A stretch of 64,000 bases of DNA from Candidatus Poribacteria bacterium (GTDB taxonomy: Bacteria > Poribacteria > WGA-4E > WGA-3G): NCBI GenBank assembly GCA_026706025.1, contig JAPOZO010000063.1, positions 186,001-250,000 on the forward strand, written 5' to 3'. A program made the translations under genes and the position numbers. The notes beneath the pieces are model-generated. The model had not been told where the DNA came from. It was given only the letters and a program-made list of their open reading frames with translations, and made no database searches. How positions within the stretch are numbered: position 1 is the first letter of the stretch; the number at the start of each line of letters is the position of its first letter. Positions 35,042 through 44,286 of the stretch are shown here, in pieces.

Positions 35042-36037
35042 ATGCTCAGAAATTTGTTTAAAGGTAGTGATGAAAGCCGCGAAGCATCCGACGTTGGAGG
35101 TAAGCAAGAGAACTGGTTTAATCGGCTCAAGTCCGGTTTAGCAAAAACTCGGAGCCAGTTGATGTCGCAGTTATCAGGGCTCTTGCGGATGGGTAGAAAG
35201 ATTGACGAGGACCTGATGGAGGAAATCGAGGAGATTTTGATCCAAGCAGATGTCGGTGTTGATACGACGTTGATGCTAATGGATAACGTGAGGGAGAGAG
35301 TAAAAGCGGAGGGATTAAGTGATTCTTCGGAATTGGAATCGGTCATAAAATCGGAAATTCTGAAGCTGCTTGGTGAAGATATGCCGCTGGACGTTAAAGA
35401 TGAAAGACCGTACACAATTTTAGTGCTTGGTGTGAATGGTGCCGGAAAAACGACGACTATCGGTAAACTTGCGAGTCGTTTTATCACGGATGGGCGGCGC
35501 GTGCTTGTCGCCGCGGGGGATACATTTCGCGCTGCAGCGGAAGATCAGCTCGCCATCTGGTGTGAGCGGGCGGGTGCCGAACTGATTCGCGGTGGAGAGA
35601 ATGCCGAACCTGCTGCTGTCGTCTTTGATGCAATTCACGCAGCGAAGCATCGCAATGCAGATGTGCTAATTGTGGATACTGCTGGGCGGCTACATACCAA
35701 AAAGCCGTTGATGGATGAGTTAGCGAAAATCGGACGTGTGATGGGACGAGCGCATGCTGGGGCACCACATGAAGTACTCCTCGTCGTTGATGGGACAGTA
35801 GGTCAGAATGCTTTGATGCAAGCGAAGATTTTCAACGAGGCGGTACCAATTACCGGTGTCGCTGTTACGAAACTTGATGGGACAGCGAAAGGCGGTATTG
35901 TCATTGGGGTGAATGCTGAGATTGGCGCGCCGGTCAAACTCATAGGGATTGGTGAGAAACTTGACGATTTGAGGGATTTCACAGGGGCAGATTTCGTTGA
36001 AGCACTCTTTGCAGCAGAAGAAACCACGGACATATAG
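35042..36037 (+). CDS. ftsY: Signal recognition particle receptor FtsY
   Basis: 331 residues. The NG domain is complete: the N-domain helices, G1 GVNGAGKTTTIGK (from about residue 130), DTFRAAAEDQL, G3 DTAGRLHTK, G4 TKLDGTAKGG and the closing GIGEKLDDLRDF. FtsY brings SRP-bound ribosomes to the membrane. The ATG at 35042 has AAAAAGGAGAG just upstream; the upstream part of the frame (from 34928) lacks support. The acidic A domain is short, as in many non-proteobacterial FtsY proteins. Confidence 0.95.
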   Translation: MLRNLFKGSDESREASDVGGKQENWFNRLKSGLAKTRSQLMSQLSGLLRMGRKIDEDLMEEIEEILIQADVGVDTTLMLMDNVRERVKAEGLSDSSELESVIKSEILKLLGEDMPLDVKDERPYTILVLGVNGAGKTTTIGKLASRFITDGRRVLVAAGDTFRAAAEDQLAIWCERAGAELIRGGENAEPAAVVFDAIHAAKHRNADVLIVDTAGRLHTKKPLMDELAKIGRVMGRAHAGAPHEVLLVVDGTVGQNALMQAKIFNEAVPITGVAVTKLDGTAKGGIVIGVNAEIGAPVKLIGIGEKLDDLRDFTGADFVEALFAAEETTDI

Positions 36038-36083
36038 TTTACGGTCTTGTGCTTCTATCCGTGCGCCTGCCTACATGGCGGGA

Positions 36084-36116
36084 GTATGCGCGCTGGAGAA
36101 GCGCGCATACAGAAAC
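36084..36116. terminator. Bidirectional terminator between ftsY and the sigma factor gene
   Basis: GTATGCGCGCT and AGCGCGCATAC form a perfect 11-base stem with a GGAGA loop, followed by a CTTTTTTA run on the plus strand. It lies between two convergent genes. Confidence 0.75.
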
Positions 36117-36120
36117 TTTT

Positions 36121-36735
36121 TTAGGAATCTGCTTCTTGTAGGTAAGGACGTAGATGTTTCCGAAGATTGCGATGGGCGTGAAGCAGATGTGCCTTGACTG
36201 TGCCATCAGATCTACCAACGACTGCCGCAATATCTTTAAGCGAGAGTCCGTCCCAATGTCGCAGAATGAAGATTTGCCGTTGCTTTGGCGGGAGCCGGCG
36301 GACGGCTTTCCGGATGTGGGTTCTCAACTCTTTATTCTCAACCGCTTTTGCTGGCGACTCTGCCCGAGGGTCGGGGATGTTTGCCATCGGCAATTCTCCC
36401 GATTCATCGGAATCATACAGGAGCACTTCTGATCTCGCTTTTTTCCTTAAGAAATCGATACAGAGATTCACTGTGATTCGATAAAGCCAGCTATAAAACT
36501 GGCACTGGCTCTTAAAATCACCTAAGCCTTGGTAGGCGCGTATGAATGCGTCTTGCGTGAGATCCAAGGCATCTTCTCGGTTTGAGATAAAGCGTTGCAC
36601 CAAGCGATAGGTGCGTTTCTGGTAGCGGGTAAAGAGCGCATCAAACGCGGCGGTGTCGCCTTGTTGAAATCGCTCAATTAGTTCGGTATCATTATAACAC
36701 TCTGGAGGAAGGCTTTCGGGGCTTTGGGACTGCAT
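36121..36735 (-). CDS. ECF-type RNA polymerase sigma factor
   Basis: 204 residues with sigma region 2 (FDALFTRYQKRTYRLVQ, DALDLTQDAFIRAYQGL, FYSWLYRITVNLC) and region 4 (RLPPKQRQIFILRHWDGLS, IAAVVGRSDGTVKAHLLHA). AAGAGGAG precedes the ATG. No zinc-finger anti-sigma gene follows in the same direction, because it is convergent with ftsY, so its control is not local. The promoter region was not identified; a palindrome lies upstream at 36770. Confidence 0.9.
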   Translation of the reverse strand: MQSQSPESLPPECYNDTELIERFQQGDTAAFDALFTRYQKRTYRLVQRFISNREDALDLTQDAFIRAYQGLGDFKSQCQFYSWLYRITVNLCIDFLRKKARSEVLLYDSDESGELPMANIPDPRAESPAKAVENKELRTHIRKAVRRLPPKQRQIFILRHWDGLSLKDIAAVVGRSDGTVKAHLLHAHRNLRKHLRPYLQEADS

Positions 36736-36769
36736 GTTCTCCTCTTAAGCGTCATCGGCCGGAAAAGTG

Positions 36770-36792
36770 GTTTCTGGTTCCAAACCAGAAAC
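36770..36792 (-). terminator. Hairpin between the marR-like gene and the sigma factor gene
   Basis: GTTTCTGGTT and AACCAGAAAC pair perfectly around CCA. It follows the MarR-like gene and could be its terminator, or an operator in front of the sigma factor gene. Confidence 0.5.
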
Positions 36793-36818
36793 TCTGGTGG
36801 CCATTGACAAAATAGTAG

Positions 36819-37697
36819 TCACTGGTTCGTTTGTTTATAAACACTACAAAACCAACGTTTATATCTTTGACTATCCTGAACCATCTGTTGTAGAAGTGTT
36901 AATTCTTCGTCTTCTTCAGCATGTGGCGCGGTCTCGAGTAAGGCAATCAGTTCCTCGTAGACGACGTTGTCTTCATGGGCAAGTGCTGAGAGTAGCACCT
37001 CCATATTTTCACCACGGCCGAGTAGATTCAACAGTCGGTTCGTATGACGAATTTCCTCGGAGGCGGCTTGGTTTAAGTACGCTGTGAGTTCGTGTTCATT
37101 CTGCTTTTCTGCGATTTGCGCGAGAATCAATCGCATCCCGACAAGTTTCAGTTTTGCCTGTGCGAGTTCGTCCAAGTCGGCTTTAAACCGTTTTTGGAGA
37201 TGATCCGCATCGCGAGGGTGTAACTGCGCATAACTTGGCCATATAGGCTTCGCCATCACCTGTTTCAACCGTTTCAGGCTTTCAATCAGATTTTCACGTT
37301 CTTGCGTGGATAGCTGCCCAAAAGTACTTTGCCAAAAATCTGCCGCGTGTTCTACACCCTCTCGGAAAAGTTCTTCAGATTGCGGCGTGAGTTTAATCCG
37401 AGCGCGTCTCCGGTCCTTATCACATTTACGACGGATTACCCAACCATGTCGTTCCAGACGACTCACTAACCCAGATGTTGTGTTATGGGCAAGACCCAAG
37501 TGCTCACCGAGTTCACTCACTGACATACCAGCATCCCGACCATACCAATGTAGATGTTGTAGGGCGTTAAACTGGACAATCGTCAGGCGATTCGGGACAA
37601 CTTCTTGAATGAATCTTGATTTGACAGCCGCTTGCGCATGACGCATCACACGCATTACGACATCAATCTCGTTATGGAATTCTTGGTCTTTAGACAT
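36819..37697 (-). CDS. MarR-family regulator fused to a ferritin-like helical domain
   Basis: 292 residues. The N-terminal half is a MarR winged helix (MSVSELGEHLGLAHNTTSGL, DRRRARIKLTPQSEELFREG). The second half (about 190-285) is a long helical bundle with EQNEHELTAYLNQAASEEIRH-type acidic and histidine residues that resembles a rubrerythrin or ferritin-like domain; metal ligands are plausible but not proven. MarR proteins repress drug, acid or oxidant responses, so a metal- or oxidant-sensing tail is a reasonable inference. No ribosome-binding site is seen before ATG 37697. Two palindromes follow its strong promoter (37814-37825, 37786-37809), consistent with self-repression. Confidence 0.75.
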   Translation of the reverse strand: MSKDQEFHNEIDVVMRVMRHAQAAVKSRFIQEVVPNRLTIVQFNALQHLHWYGRDAGMSVSELGEHLGLAHNTTSGLVSRLERHGWVIRRKCDKDRRRARIKLTPQSEELFREGVEHAADFWQSTFGQLSTQERENLIESLKRLKQVMAKPIWPSYAQLHPRDADHLQKRFKADLDELAQAKLKLVGMRLILAQIAEKQNEHELTAYLNQAASEEIRHTNRLLNLLGRGENMEVLLSALAHEDNVVYEELIALLETAPHAEEDEELTLLQQMVQDSQRYKRWFCSVYKQTNQ

Positions 37698-37785
37698 TTT
37701 GGGTATCGTTAAAATATAGATTAATAGTAAGTATGAGTGCTAACTATTAAAACGGGCAAGTCGAAAGAGACTTGCGATGAAAAAT

Positions 37786-37809
37786 AATATATCCCATATC
37801 GGATATATT
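37786..37809. promoter_or_regulatory. Palindromic operator in the MarR-like promoter region
   Basis: AATATATCC and GGATATATT are perfect arms with a six-base spacer, downstream of the -10 box. A second perfect palindrome TCGTATACGA lies at 37815-37824, at the expected transcription start. Confidence 0.65.
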
Positions 37810-37831
37810 TTCCGTCGTATACGATATAATA

Positions 37832-37860
37832 ATTATACGCCCGTTTTGCCCAAATGTCAA
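37832..37860 (-). promoter_or_regulatory. Sigma-70 promoter of the MarR-like gene
   Basis: Minus strand TTGACA (37855-37860), 17 bases, TATAAT (37832-37837), both perfect. Confidence 0.8.
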
Positions 37861-37957
37861 ATTAAAATACAAAAAATATTCAATTTTGGCATCTTTTTTA
37901 GCCAAAACTACGTATTTCGGGAAAATTATACGCATTTTTCGGAGAATTAACGTTTTT

Positions 37958-39691
37958 TTAGTTGCTGCCGACGAGACGTTGTGCTTTTATCTTTCGCTTT
38001 CGCTTCGATCTCGACTTACTTTTCTGCGGAGATGTTTGTGGCGGTTGTAATTCTTGAATATTTTCGCTCGGTTGTTGATTTTCTTTCCCTTCTTGTTGCT
38101 GTGCTATGTACTCGGCGTAGTTGCCTTCAAAAAGGTTCGCGGTGCCGCCAGGGGTTCCATCGAAAATCAGTAGTTTCGTCGCGAGGTTGTTCAGGAGATA
38201 GCGATCATGCGAAATAATAAATAGCGTTGCTGGATATTCCGCTAATGCTGCTTCTAATGCCTCGCGCGCCGGTATGTCAAGGTGGTTCGTCGGTTCATCA
38301 AGTAAAAGCACGTTGGCGTTTGCTAATAGCAACTTGGCGAGAAGTATACGGCTTTGCTCACCGCCGCTCAGGTTCCCGATCCGTTTGAAAACATCATCAC
38401 CGGAGAATAAAAACTTACCTAAGAAACTCCGTATCTCGCCTTGTGTCTGCTGTGGACGCAGCTCCCAGATTTCGTCAATGATCTCGTTATCGGGGTTGAG
38501 CCCCTGCAGTTCTTGCGTGTAGTATCCAAACTTCAGGGTGGGACCTACCCACATTTCACCTTCTGTAGCGGGTTCCTCTCCGAGAATCATACGGAAAAGC
38601 GTCGTTTTTCCCGTGCCGTTTGCCCCGACAATTCCGACAACATCGCGACGGTACACCTCAAAATTCAGGTCTGTGAATATCGACTTTTCGCCGAATGATT
38701 TGCCGACATCTTTGCATCGGAGAATGTCGTTTCCGCCGCGGGTTTCAGGTGTAAAATTGAGTTTAAGCGTTGGCGCATCTGGCTTAGGTTTTTCGACTCT
38801 CTCCAATCGCTCCAATTTTTTCCGTCTACCTTGTGCTTCTCGGGTGCGTTGTCCGGCGATGTTACGGCGAATGAAATCTTCTTCGTGCTCAATGAATGCT
38901 TGTTGTTTTTTGAACGCTCGTGCGCCGACTAATTGCTCAACTTTTTTCGTTTCAACGTACTTGGAATAGTTCCCGCGATAAATTGTTATCCTATGTTCCG
39001 CGAGTTCCCATACTTTGCGGACAACCTTATCCAAAAAATACCGGTCGTGGGAGACGACAAGGACGGCACCGTTGTATTCGGTATTGAGATAATTTTCGAG
39101 CCACTCGATCCCTTTAATATCAAGGTGATTTGTCGGTTCATCGAAAAGCAGTAGGTCCGGTGCTTCAAGGAGAAGTTTTGCGAGTGTTGCCCGGCTTTTC
39201 TGGCCGCCACTCAATACACGAATTGGTAGATTAAAATCCAGTTCAGCGAAACCTAAACCGCCGAGGATTCGGTTAATCTGGTGTTCGTAGTCGTAACCAC
39301 CGAGCCGTTCATGTTGTTCCTGAATCCGGGCATATTCTGCTAAGAGATGCGGTGACTCCTGTGTCTCCATTTCCTCCGCTAACAGGAGCATTTTGTCTTC
39401 AAGCGCGCGCCTTTTTTCAAAAACCTTAAGCATTTCTTGCCTTAACGTGCAGTCGCGCGAGAGGTCCGGTTCTTGGCTGAGATATCCGATACGCAACCCC
39501 TTCGCGGACACGACTTTACCCTTAAAATTGGCAAGCATACCGTTTATAATTTTAATTAACGTTGTTTTTCCGGTTCCGTTACGGCCAATTAACCCAATTC
39601 TGTCGCCATGCTCAATTGCGACCGAAATATTGTCGAGAATTAAGTCTGGATCGTAGAGTTTGGTGACGTTTTCTAATCGTATTAAAGACAT
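37958..39691 (-). CDS. ABC-F family ATPase (ribosome-associated type)
   Basis: 577 residues with two ABC domains and no membrane segment. Walker A motifs GRNGTGKTT and GANGTGKTT, signature motifs LSGGQKSRA and LSGGEQSRI, and two DEPTNHLD Walker B/D-loops are intact; the linker between them (KKQQAFIEHEEDFIRRN) is the ABC-F helical arm. The C-terminus is very basic (KSRSKRKRKIKAQR). ABC-F proteins act on the ribosome to relieve stalling or give antibiotic protection; Uup/YdiF-like members are closest by eye. The start codon context is the dispersed CCGCAAGGTAAAATTAAAAA leader. Confidence 0.9.
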   Translation of the reverse strand: MSLIRLENVTKLYDPDLILDNISVAIEHGDRIGLIGRNGTGKTTLIKIINGMLANFKGKVVSAKGLRIGYLSQEPDLSRDCTLRQEMLKVFEKRRALEDKMLLLAEEMETQESPHLLAEYARIQEQHERLGGYDYEHQINRILGGLGFAELDFNLPIRVLSGGQKSRATLAKLLLEAPDLLLFDEPTNHLDIKGIEWLENYLNTEYNGAVLVVSHDRYFLDKVVRKVWELAEHRITIYRGNYSKYVETKKVEQLVGARAFKKQQAFIEHEEDFIRRNIAGQRTREAQGRRKKLERLERVEKPKPDAPTLKLNFTPETRGGNDILRCKDVGKSFGEKSIFTDLNFEVYRRDVVGIVGANGTGKTTLFRMILGEEPATEGEMWVGPTLKFGYYTQELQGLNPDNEIIDEIWELRPQQTQGEIRSFLGKFLFSGDDVFKRIGNLSGGEQSRILLAKLLLANANVLLLDEPTNHLDIPAREALEAALAEYPATLFIISHDRYLLNNLATKLLIFDGTPGGTANLFEGNYAEYIAQQQEGKENQQPSENIQELQPPQTSPQKSKSRSKRKRKIKAQRLVGSN

Positions 39692-39740
39692 TTTTTAATT
39701 TTACCTTGCGGCGGAACTTCAGATGCTTAGACTTTAACGT
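39692..39740 (-). repeat. Dispersed start-codon leader, copy at the ABC-F gene
   Basis: Upstream of ATG the minus strand ends CCGCAAGGTAAAATTAAAAA, nearly identical to the bases before the genes at 52256 and 59691. It supplies the AAGG ribosome-binding site. Confidence 0.7.
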
Positions 39741-39776
39741 GCGTTCCTCTTACACTGCGATAATGTAATGTTAATT

Positions 39777-40721
39777 CTAAAATCGACCATAAAGGTCCGA
39801 CTGATGACGCTTAAATTGAGTGCTACGGGTTATCATTTCCTGATACGTATTCGCGCGCTGCGCGTCAGGGCGGCGGATATTAAATTGTCTAAATCGCCAA
39901 AACGCTATGGAAAGTGCGGCGTAGTGAACGAAGCAATCCAAATGCTGCCATTCGCTTTCTGTCATGGGGCGCATCGCGTTGTAAGCGTCCAGAAATCTCT
40001 GTACAGTCTTTAAGTTCAGTTGGTGTTCCGGTGTATAGCAGCACCCAATGATCGTCATTCCAACGTCAAGTAACAGTGTATCGTAGCAACCTTCTTCAAA
40101 ATCAAGGATTGCCACCATCTTATCGCCATTGAAGAGGGTGTTGTCTAAAAATAAATCTCCGTGTAGAAGCCCCATCGGAAGTGGCGTATTGAGTTGCGAT
40201 GCCATCGTTTCCAATTCCGATTTTAGCGATGCAATGAACGGGTGCGCCGCAAATTCTGTATCTTGCACTTCTTGGAAAAAGGGTCGCATCTGCGATATTC
40301 CCATCGCAAAGCGTGGAAGTTCTGCAATTGGTGGAACGCGATGCAGTTGCGCTAACGCCGTGCCGAGTTGCGCGAGTATTTTTGGGGTGGAAGAAGGTTG
40401 TGTTCCTCGTAGAAACGGATAGATCATCACGCTGCCAAACGTTTCATGAATCAGGGGCTGCTTCTCCTTGGTTAGAATCGGGTATACTGTCGGGTATGCG
40501 TGCTGGTGGAGCTGCGCCAAAAGCGCGATTTGCATGTTGAGTTCTGCGGGGTCTTTTTCGTCGCAAATTTTCAGCAGAAACTCGCCGGTTGTGGTTGTCA
40601 GTTTAAAATTACTATTCCCGAACCCACCGCGGATCTCCTCAAGTTTCAGTGATGTACCGATTGGGTATTGTGCAACGATGTGTGCAAGTTCTGTCGGTGA
40701 AAGGTTAGTATAACGTGCCAT
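39777..40721 (-). CDS. Aminoglycoside phosphotransferase-fold kinase, homoserine kinase II-like
   Basis: 314 residues with the APH/choline-kinase fold: a nucleotide-binding N-lobe (GGFGNSNFKLTTTTGEFLLK), catalytic HGDLFLDN and metal-binding ILDFEEG. The pattern, with LPMGLLHGDLF and the FWRFRQFN stretch near the end, resembles the ThrB type II homoserine kinases. Other small-molecule kinases of the fold cannot be excluded. It lies 18 bases after the TPR lipoprotein gene in the same direction, so both are probably read from the promoter at 41299-41327. Confidence 0.75.
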   Translation of the reverse strand: MARYTNLSPTELAHIVAQYPIGTSLKLEEIRGGFGNSNFKLTTTTGEFLLKICDEKDPAELNMQIALLAQLHQHAYPTVYPILTKEKQPLIHETFGSVMIYPFLRGTQPSSTPKILAQLGTALAQLHRVPPIAELPRFAMGISQMRPFFQEVQDTEFAAHPFIASLKSELETMASQLNTPLPMGLLHGDLFLDNTLFNGDKMVAILDFEEGCYDTLLLDVGMTIIGCCYTPEHQLNLKTVQRFLDAYNAMRPMTESEWQHLDCFVHYAALSIAFWRFRQFNIRRPDAQRANTYQEMITRSTQFKRHQSDLYGRF

Positions 40722-40739
40722 ATCTTGTGCTGCGTAGCA

Positions 40740-41273
40740 TCAATTTTGTTGATTCTTCTCTTCAGCAGTGTGTTCCAATTCTTGAAATTCGGGGGTGCTA
40801 CGAATGCCCTCAAGTGCTGGATCCACTTTTGCCGAGGAGAGAGCCTCCTTGTCTATCCGAATCGCTTTACGCAAGGATGCAATGGATCGTGTTTTTTCTT
40901 CCTTGTGTAAATAGGCAACGGCAAGGTTATAATGCGCCTTCGCGAAATCGGCATCTAACTGCGTCGCGCGCTCCCACACTTGGATCGCTTTGTCGAGTTC
41001 TCCTTGATTGCCATAGACAACACCTAATGTAAAAAACGGCATTACCCACCCCGGTTCGTTCTGGATAGCTAAGTGGAGTTCCATGATAGCTTGGTCGAAA
41101 TTGCCGTTCTGAGCAGATGTCATGCCCCAATTGTAGTGTGCGACAGCGACTGCGTTCGGTTCGGGTGCGTCCGTGTTTTGAGAATACGGTATCGCTTTCG
41201 GACCACACGCGGTAAAGTAGAAAGTTAACGCTATGATTAACAGTAGCGCGCGCCATTTATATAAAATAGTCAT
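40740..41273 (-). CDS. TPR-repeat lipoprotein
   Basis: 177 residues: signal peptide with lipobox FTAC, then about three TPR units (HYNWGMTSAQNGNFDQAIME, PFFTLGVVYGNQGELDKAIQ, AHYNLAVAYLHKEEKTRS). Such proteins are scaffolds at the outer membrane or periplasm. GGAGGAAAC precedes the ATG. Confidence 0.8.
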   Translation of the reverse strand: MTILYKWRALLLIIALTFYFTACGPKAIPYSQNTDAPEPNAVAVAHYNWGMTSAQNGNFDQAIMELHLAIQNEPGWVMPFFTLGVVYGNQGELDKAIQVWERATQLDADFAKAHYNLAVAYLHKEEKTRSIASLRKAIRIDKEALSSAKVDPALEGIRSTPEFQELEHTAEEKNQQN

Positions 41274-41298
41274 ATTGTTTCCTCCATCCGTACATTAC

Positions 41299-41327
41299 AT
41301 TTTAGCAGAAGATCGGATTGAAATCAA
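41299..41327 (-). promoter_or_regulatory. Sigma-70 promoter of the TPR lipoprotein gene
   Basis: Minus strand TTGATT (41322-41327), 17 bases, TAAAAT (41299-41304), preceded by TGC. The transcript would start close to the gene. Confidence 0.75.
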
Positions 41328-42778
41328 GGGGTGCCTACTTTTTCAACATAAATGGCGTAGACCTTCGGATCTTCTGGACGAATCCCTGTGAAATTGAGTC
41401 GGATGCGGATTGCTTCTCTTCCTTTAACCCATTCACCGCCTTTCCACTTCACTTTTTCATGAAATCCTGATGTAAAAGGGAGACAGTCCTCTCTGGAATA
41501 CCCTTCAAGTGATTGGAAACGTTCGTCTAAGATGTCAACTGTAACCTGACTGTACTCGGATAATCCATCAATATTTAGAGATACGCTGCAAGGCTGTCCT
41601 TGAAGGTCAATAGGTGCTGAAATTACGTGTGGAGGCTGTGCCGTTTTCCGAGCCATGTCTGCTGTTTGGAGATAGCCGAGCCGATCGCGCTGCCACGTTG
41701 CGATTCGGACACCGTTGCTCAGCTGCTCTGGCCATGGAGCATACCAGAAAAGCGTCTCATCACCGACATTTTCAAAGCCTTGTCCTTGCATCAGGGCGGC
41801 ATGTTTGAAGTTCATCAGTGTCGGTAGATGTTCAAAGTCATCCTCCGCCGCTTCTACCATCTGAAAATCAGGAATCGGTTCTCGGTAATGAAGCGCATCG
41901 TTGCTGACAACCAAACCGAGATCCATTGTCACGTGCCGTCGGTCGTTGTTTTTGGGTCCGTGCCACTGGCCGTAGAAGCCGAGAATCACGTTCCCGCGAT
42001 TCCATAACGCTGCACCGAGGTGTACCTGCTCACCTTGGTGTGCCCCGTATACGACAGGTCTTGGTGGAATGTTACCCCGTCTGAAACCTAAGCAGGAGGC
42101 TTCAATCCAGTGTTCAAAGTCGTAAGAGGCATATATTACCATCTGCCGTGTGGGACCTATATGGTTACCGCCGTGTGCAGTTAGATAGTAGCAACCGTTG
42201 AATTTTGTAAGACCGGACATCTCGCAGGAGGGTGGGTGCGGGTGTCGTTCGGCTTCGTGCCATCGGAGTCCGTCTTCGCTAAACATGACTGCGAATTTTG
42301 GGGTATATTTGGAGGTTTCAATAATGGCTTTAAACCGACGCGCAGGATCCGGATCATCGGGTTCATAATACACCACACACGCCTGAATATGGTACTGTCC
42401 ACCTTGGATATCCACGAGATTGTTGCGGATCGAGCCGTTATATTCTACGAGTCCGAGTTCCGGTTTCTCCCAGTTATAACCATCACGGCTTTTTGCGAAG
42501 CACACCCGATGGTGCCAACTGTCGTCATCGCCCTGTGCTAAGTACCACATCCAGAGTTCGTCGCCAACACGATGAACAGATCCATAGTAGATAACACGGG
42601 AACTGTCGGGTGCACGGGAAGGCCCCGGATGTACCACAATTCGGGTCCGATCAACGCCTGCTCTGTAAGGCACGAGTTGTAACCGAACGCCGTGTTGAAA
42701 CGGGATGCTGTAGTCGTCAAAAGGGAACAGCACGATTTGATCAGTACTTACGTGTTCGGGGTTGTTTTTGATAATCAT
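41324..42778 (-). CDS. Glycosidase-like five-bladed beta-propeller protein
   Basis: 484 residues without a signal peptide. The N-terminal part has repeated propeller-blade sequences typical of the GH32/43/130-type fold (RVIYYGSVHRVGDELWMWYL, VCFAKSRDGYNWEKPELGL, AVMFSEDGLRWHEAE, LGLVVSNDALHYREP), and the C-terminal 120 residues form a beta-sandwich-like tail (VSLNIDGLSEYSQVTVDIL). Which acidic residues would be catalytic is not clear, so the substrate is not assigned. A TTATCAG-family repeat lies directly before the ATG and no ribosome-binding site is visible. Confidence 0.65.
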   Translation of the reverse strand: MIIKNNPEHVSTDQIVLFPFDDYSIPFQHGVRLQLVPYRAGVDRTRIVVHPGPSRAPDSSRVIYYGSVHRVGDELWMWYLAQGDDDSWHHRVCFAKSRDGYNWEKPELGLVEYNGSIRNNLVDIQGGQYHIQACVVYYEPDDPDPARRFKAIIETSKYTPKFAVMFSEDGLRWHEAERHPHPPSCEMSGLTKFNGCYYLTAHGGNHIGPTRQMVIYASYDFEHWIEASCLGFRRGNIPPRPVVYGAHQGEQVHLGAALWNRGNVILGFYGQWHGPKNNDRRHVTMDLGLVVSNDALHYREPIPDFQMVEAAEDDFEHLPTLMNFKHAALMQGQGFENVGDETLFWYAPWPEQLSNGVRIATWQRDRLGYLQTADMARKTAQPPHVISAPIDLQGQPCSVSLNIDGLSEYSQVTVDILDERFQSLEGYSREDCLPFTSGFHEKVKWKGGEWVKGREAIRIRLNFTGIRPEDPKVYAIYVEKVGTP

Positions 42779-42783
42779 ATTAG

Positions 42784-42826
42784 TAGTTGTCAGTTGTCAG
42801 TTATCAGTTGTCAGTTAAAGAGGTTT
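42784..42826. repeat. TTATCAG-family repeat end
   Basis: Tandem AGTTGTCAGTTGTCAGTTATCAG units directly in front of the propeller gene. Confidence 0.55.
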
Positions 42827-42898
42827 CTGATGTACATCAAATGTTTTTTTTAAGTGGAAACTACTGTTCTATCCATTTTCAAATTGAAGGTAAATCCA

Positions 42899-42926
42899 GT
42901 TCGTAGTAGGGCAATTCATTGCCCGT
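42899..42926. repeat. REP-like hairpin, single unit
   Basis: GTTCGTAGTAGGGCAATTCA... with GGGCAAT/ATTGCCC as the stem (42909-42924). Same unit as each arm of the pair at 3347-3408. Confidence 0.65.
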
Positions 42927-42987
42927 TTCTGCGTGCCGTAAATTTTACGATTAAGAGCCTACCCTAAAATCCAAACTGGATGAAGCA

Positions 42988-44247
42988 CTACTCTTTTACG
43001 ATTGCAGCGTAGACGAGCGGTTTGACCCTTTCGCTCAGTTCGGAAAAAGGGATGTGCTGTGCAAGTGTGATGACTACCAATTCATCTCGCGGTGAGATCC
43101 AAAATTCGGTGCTCGCGCCGCCGATCCAACCGTATTCGCCAACTTGAGATGTAGGTATCCAATCTGTCTGTTGCACCCGCACCGAGACACCGAGTCCAAA
43201 ACCGAGTCCAGCATAACGCTTATCCGGTTTTTTGTCGAGCGGTATCAGGTGTGCTGGTAAGTGGTTGCGTGTCATCAATTCCACGGATTCCGTTTTCATT
43301 AACCGTTTTCCAGCGAATGTACCTTTGCATGAGAGCATCAGACAGAACCGGGCAAAATCAGCAGCGGTGGAGACTAAACCACCACCCGCGGATAGGAATT
43401 TCGGCTTCTTTCTAAAACTTGTTTCAGATACATGACCGGTTCCACCCTCTGGTGCGTCAATAACCTGTAAACCACCTTCTGGTGTTGGGGCGTACATACC
43501 TGTGAGCCGATTAATTTTCTCCGCTGGGACATAGAATCCGGTGTCCACCATACCTAACGGTTGGAAAATTCGTTCAGCTAAAAATACATCGAAAGGCTGA
43601 CCCGAAATCACCTCAATTAATCTACCCAAAACATCTGCAGCGATGCTGTAATGCCATTTCGTCCCCGGTTGATATAACAGTGGAATCCTACCGAGTCGCT
43701 CAACCATTTCTTGTAAGTTGCATTCGTGTAGGAGATGCAAACCTTCCTCTCGGTAGCGTTTATCTACCGCAGTTTGCCCTGCCATGTATCGGGCAGCACC
43801 GGGCAACCCTGCGGTGTGTCGCATCAAATCTATGACGGTCATATCCCGATCTGCTTCAATCAATGTGAATGTCTCGGCATCTGCCGCCGCTGCCACTTTT
43901 AATTCGCCCAATTCGGGTAGATACGTTGAAGCTGGAGCGTCCAGTTGTAATTTTCCATCCTCACAGAGCAGCATCACTGCAGCAGCAGCGATCGGCTTCG
44001 TCATTGAGTAGATGCGAAAGATTGTGTCTCTCTGCATCAGTTTGTTCGCCTCAATGTCCATCATACCATAAGCCTCAAGGTGTGCGATTCTCCCGCGCCT
44101 CGCCACAACAGTCACCGCGCCAGCGAGGTGTCCGTCATCAATAAACTGCTGCGCAGCAGTGGAGATACACGTAAGTCGCTTCGCTGAAAGTCCTACCGCG
44201 TGCGGTGTTGTGCTGAGTTTGGGAATTCCATCGTCTTTTAGTATCAT
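42988..44247 (-). CDS. Serine hydrolase, class C beta-lactamase fold
   Basis: 419 residues of the beta-lactamase/esterase EstB family. The catalytic SxxK is S81-M-T-K84, the second-site tyrosine is in YSIAADVLG, and a GWIGGAST stretch stands for the KTG-like third motif. No signal peptide is visible, so it is cytoplasmic. Such enzymes are usually esterases or D-amino peptidases rather than antibiotic hydrolases. It follows the three WD40 genes with a 39-base gap and may be in their transcript. Confidence 0.85.
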   Translation of the reverse strand: MILKDDGIPKLSTTPHAVGLSAKRLTCISTAAQQFIDDGHLAGAVTVVARRGRIAHLEAYGMMDIEANKLMQRDTIFRIYSMTKPIAAAAVMLLCEDGKLQLDAPASTYLPELGELKVAAAADAETFTLIEADRDMTVIDLMRHTAGLPGAARYMAGQTAVDKRYREEGLHLLHECNLQEMVERLGRIPLLYQPGTKWHYSIAADVLGRLIEVISGQPFDVFLAERIFQPLGMVDTGFYVPAEKINRLTGMYAPTPEGGLQVIDAPEGGTGHVSETSFRKKPKFLSAGGGLVSTAADFARFCLMLSCKGTFAGKRLMKTESVELMTRNHLPAHLIPLDKKPDKRYAGLGFGLGVSVRVQQTDWIPTSQVGEYGWIGGASTEFWISPRDELVVITLAQHIPFSELSERVKPLVYAAIVKE

Positions 44248-44286
44248 CTTTGTTTTCTTTGTTGGTGAGGAGTTGATTGCATTTGT

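Noticed and set aside
42988-44247. Antibiotic-resistance beta-lactamase
   Set aside because: It is the EstB-like serine hydrolase type without a signal peptide; resistance is not supported.
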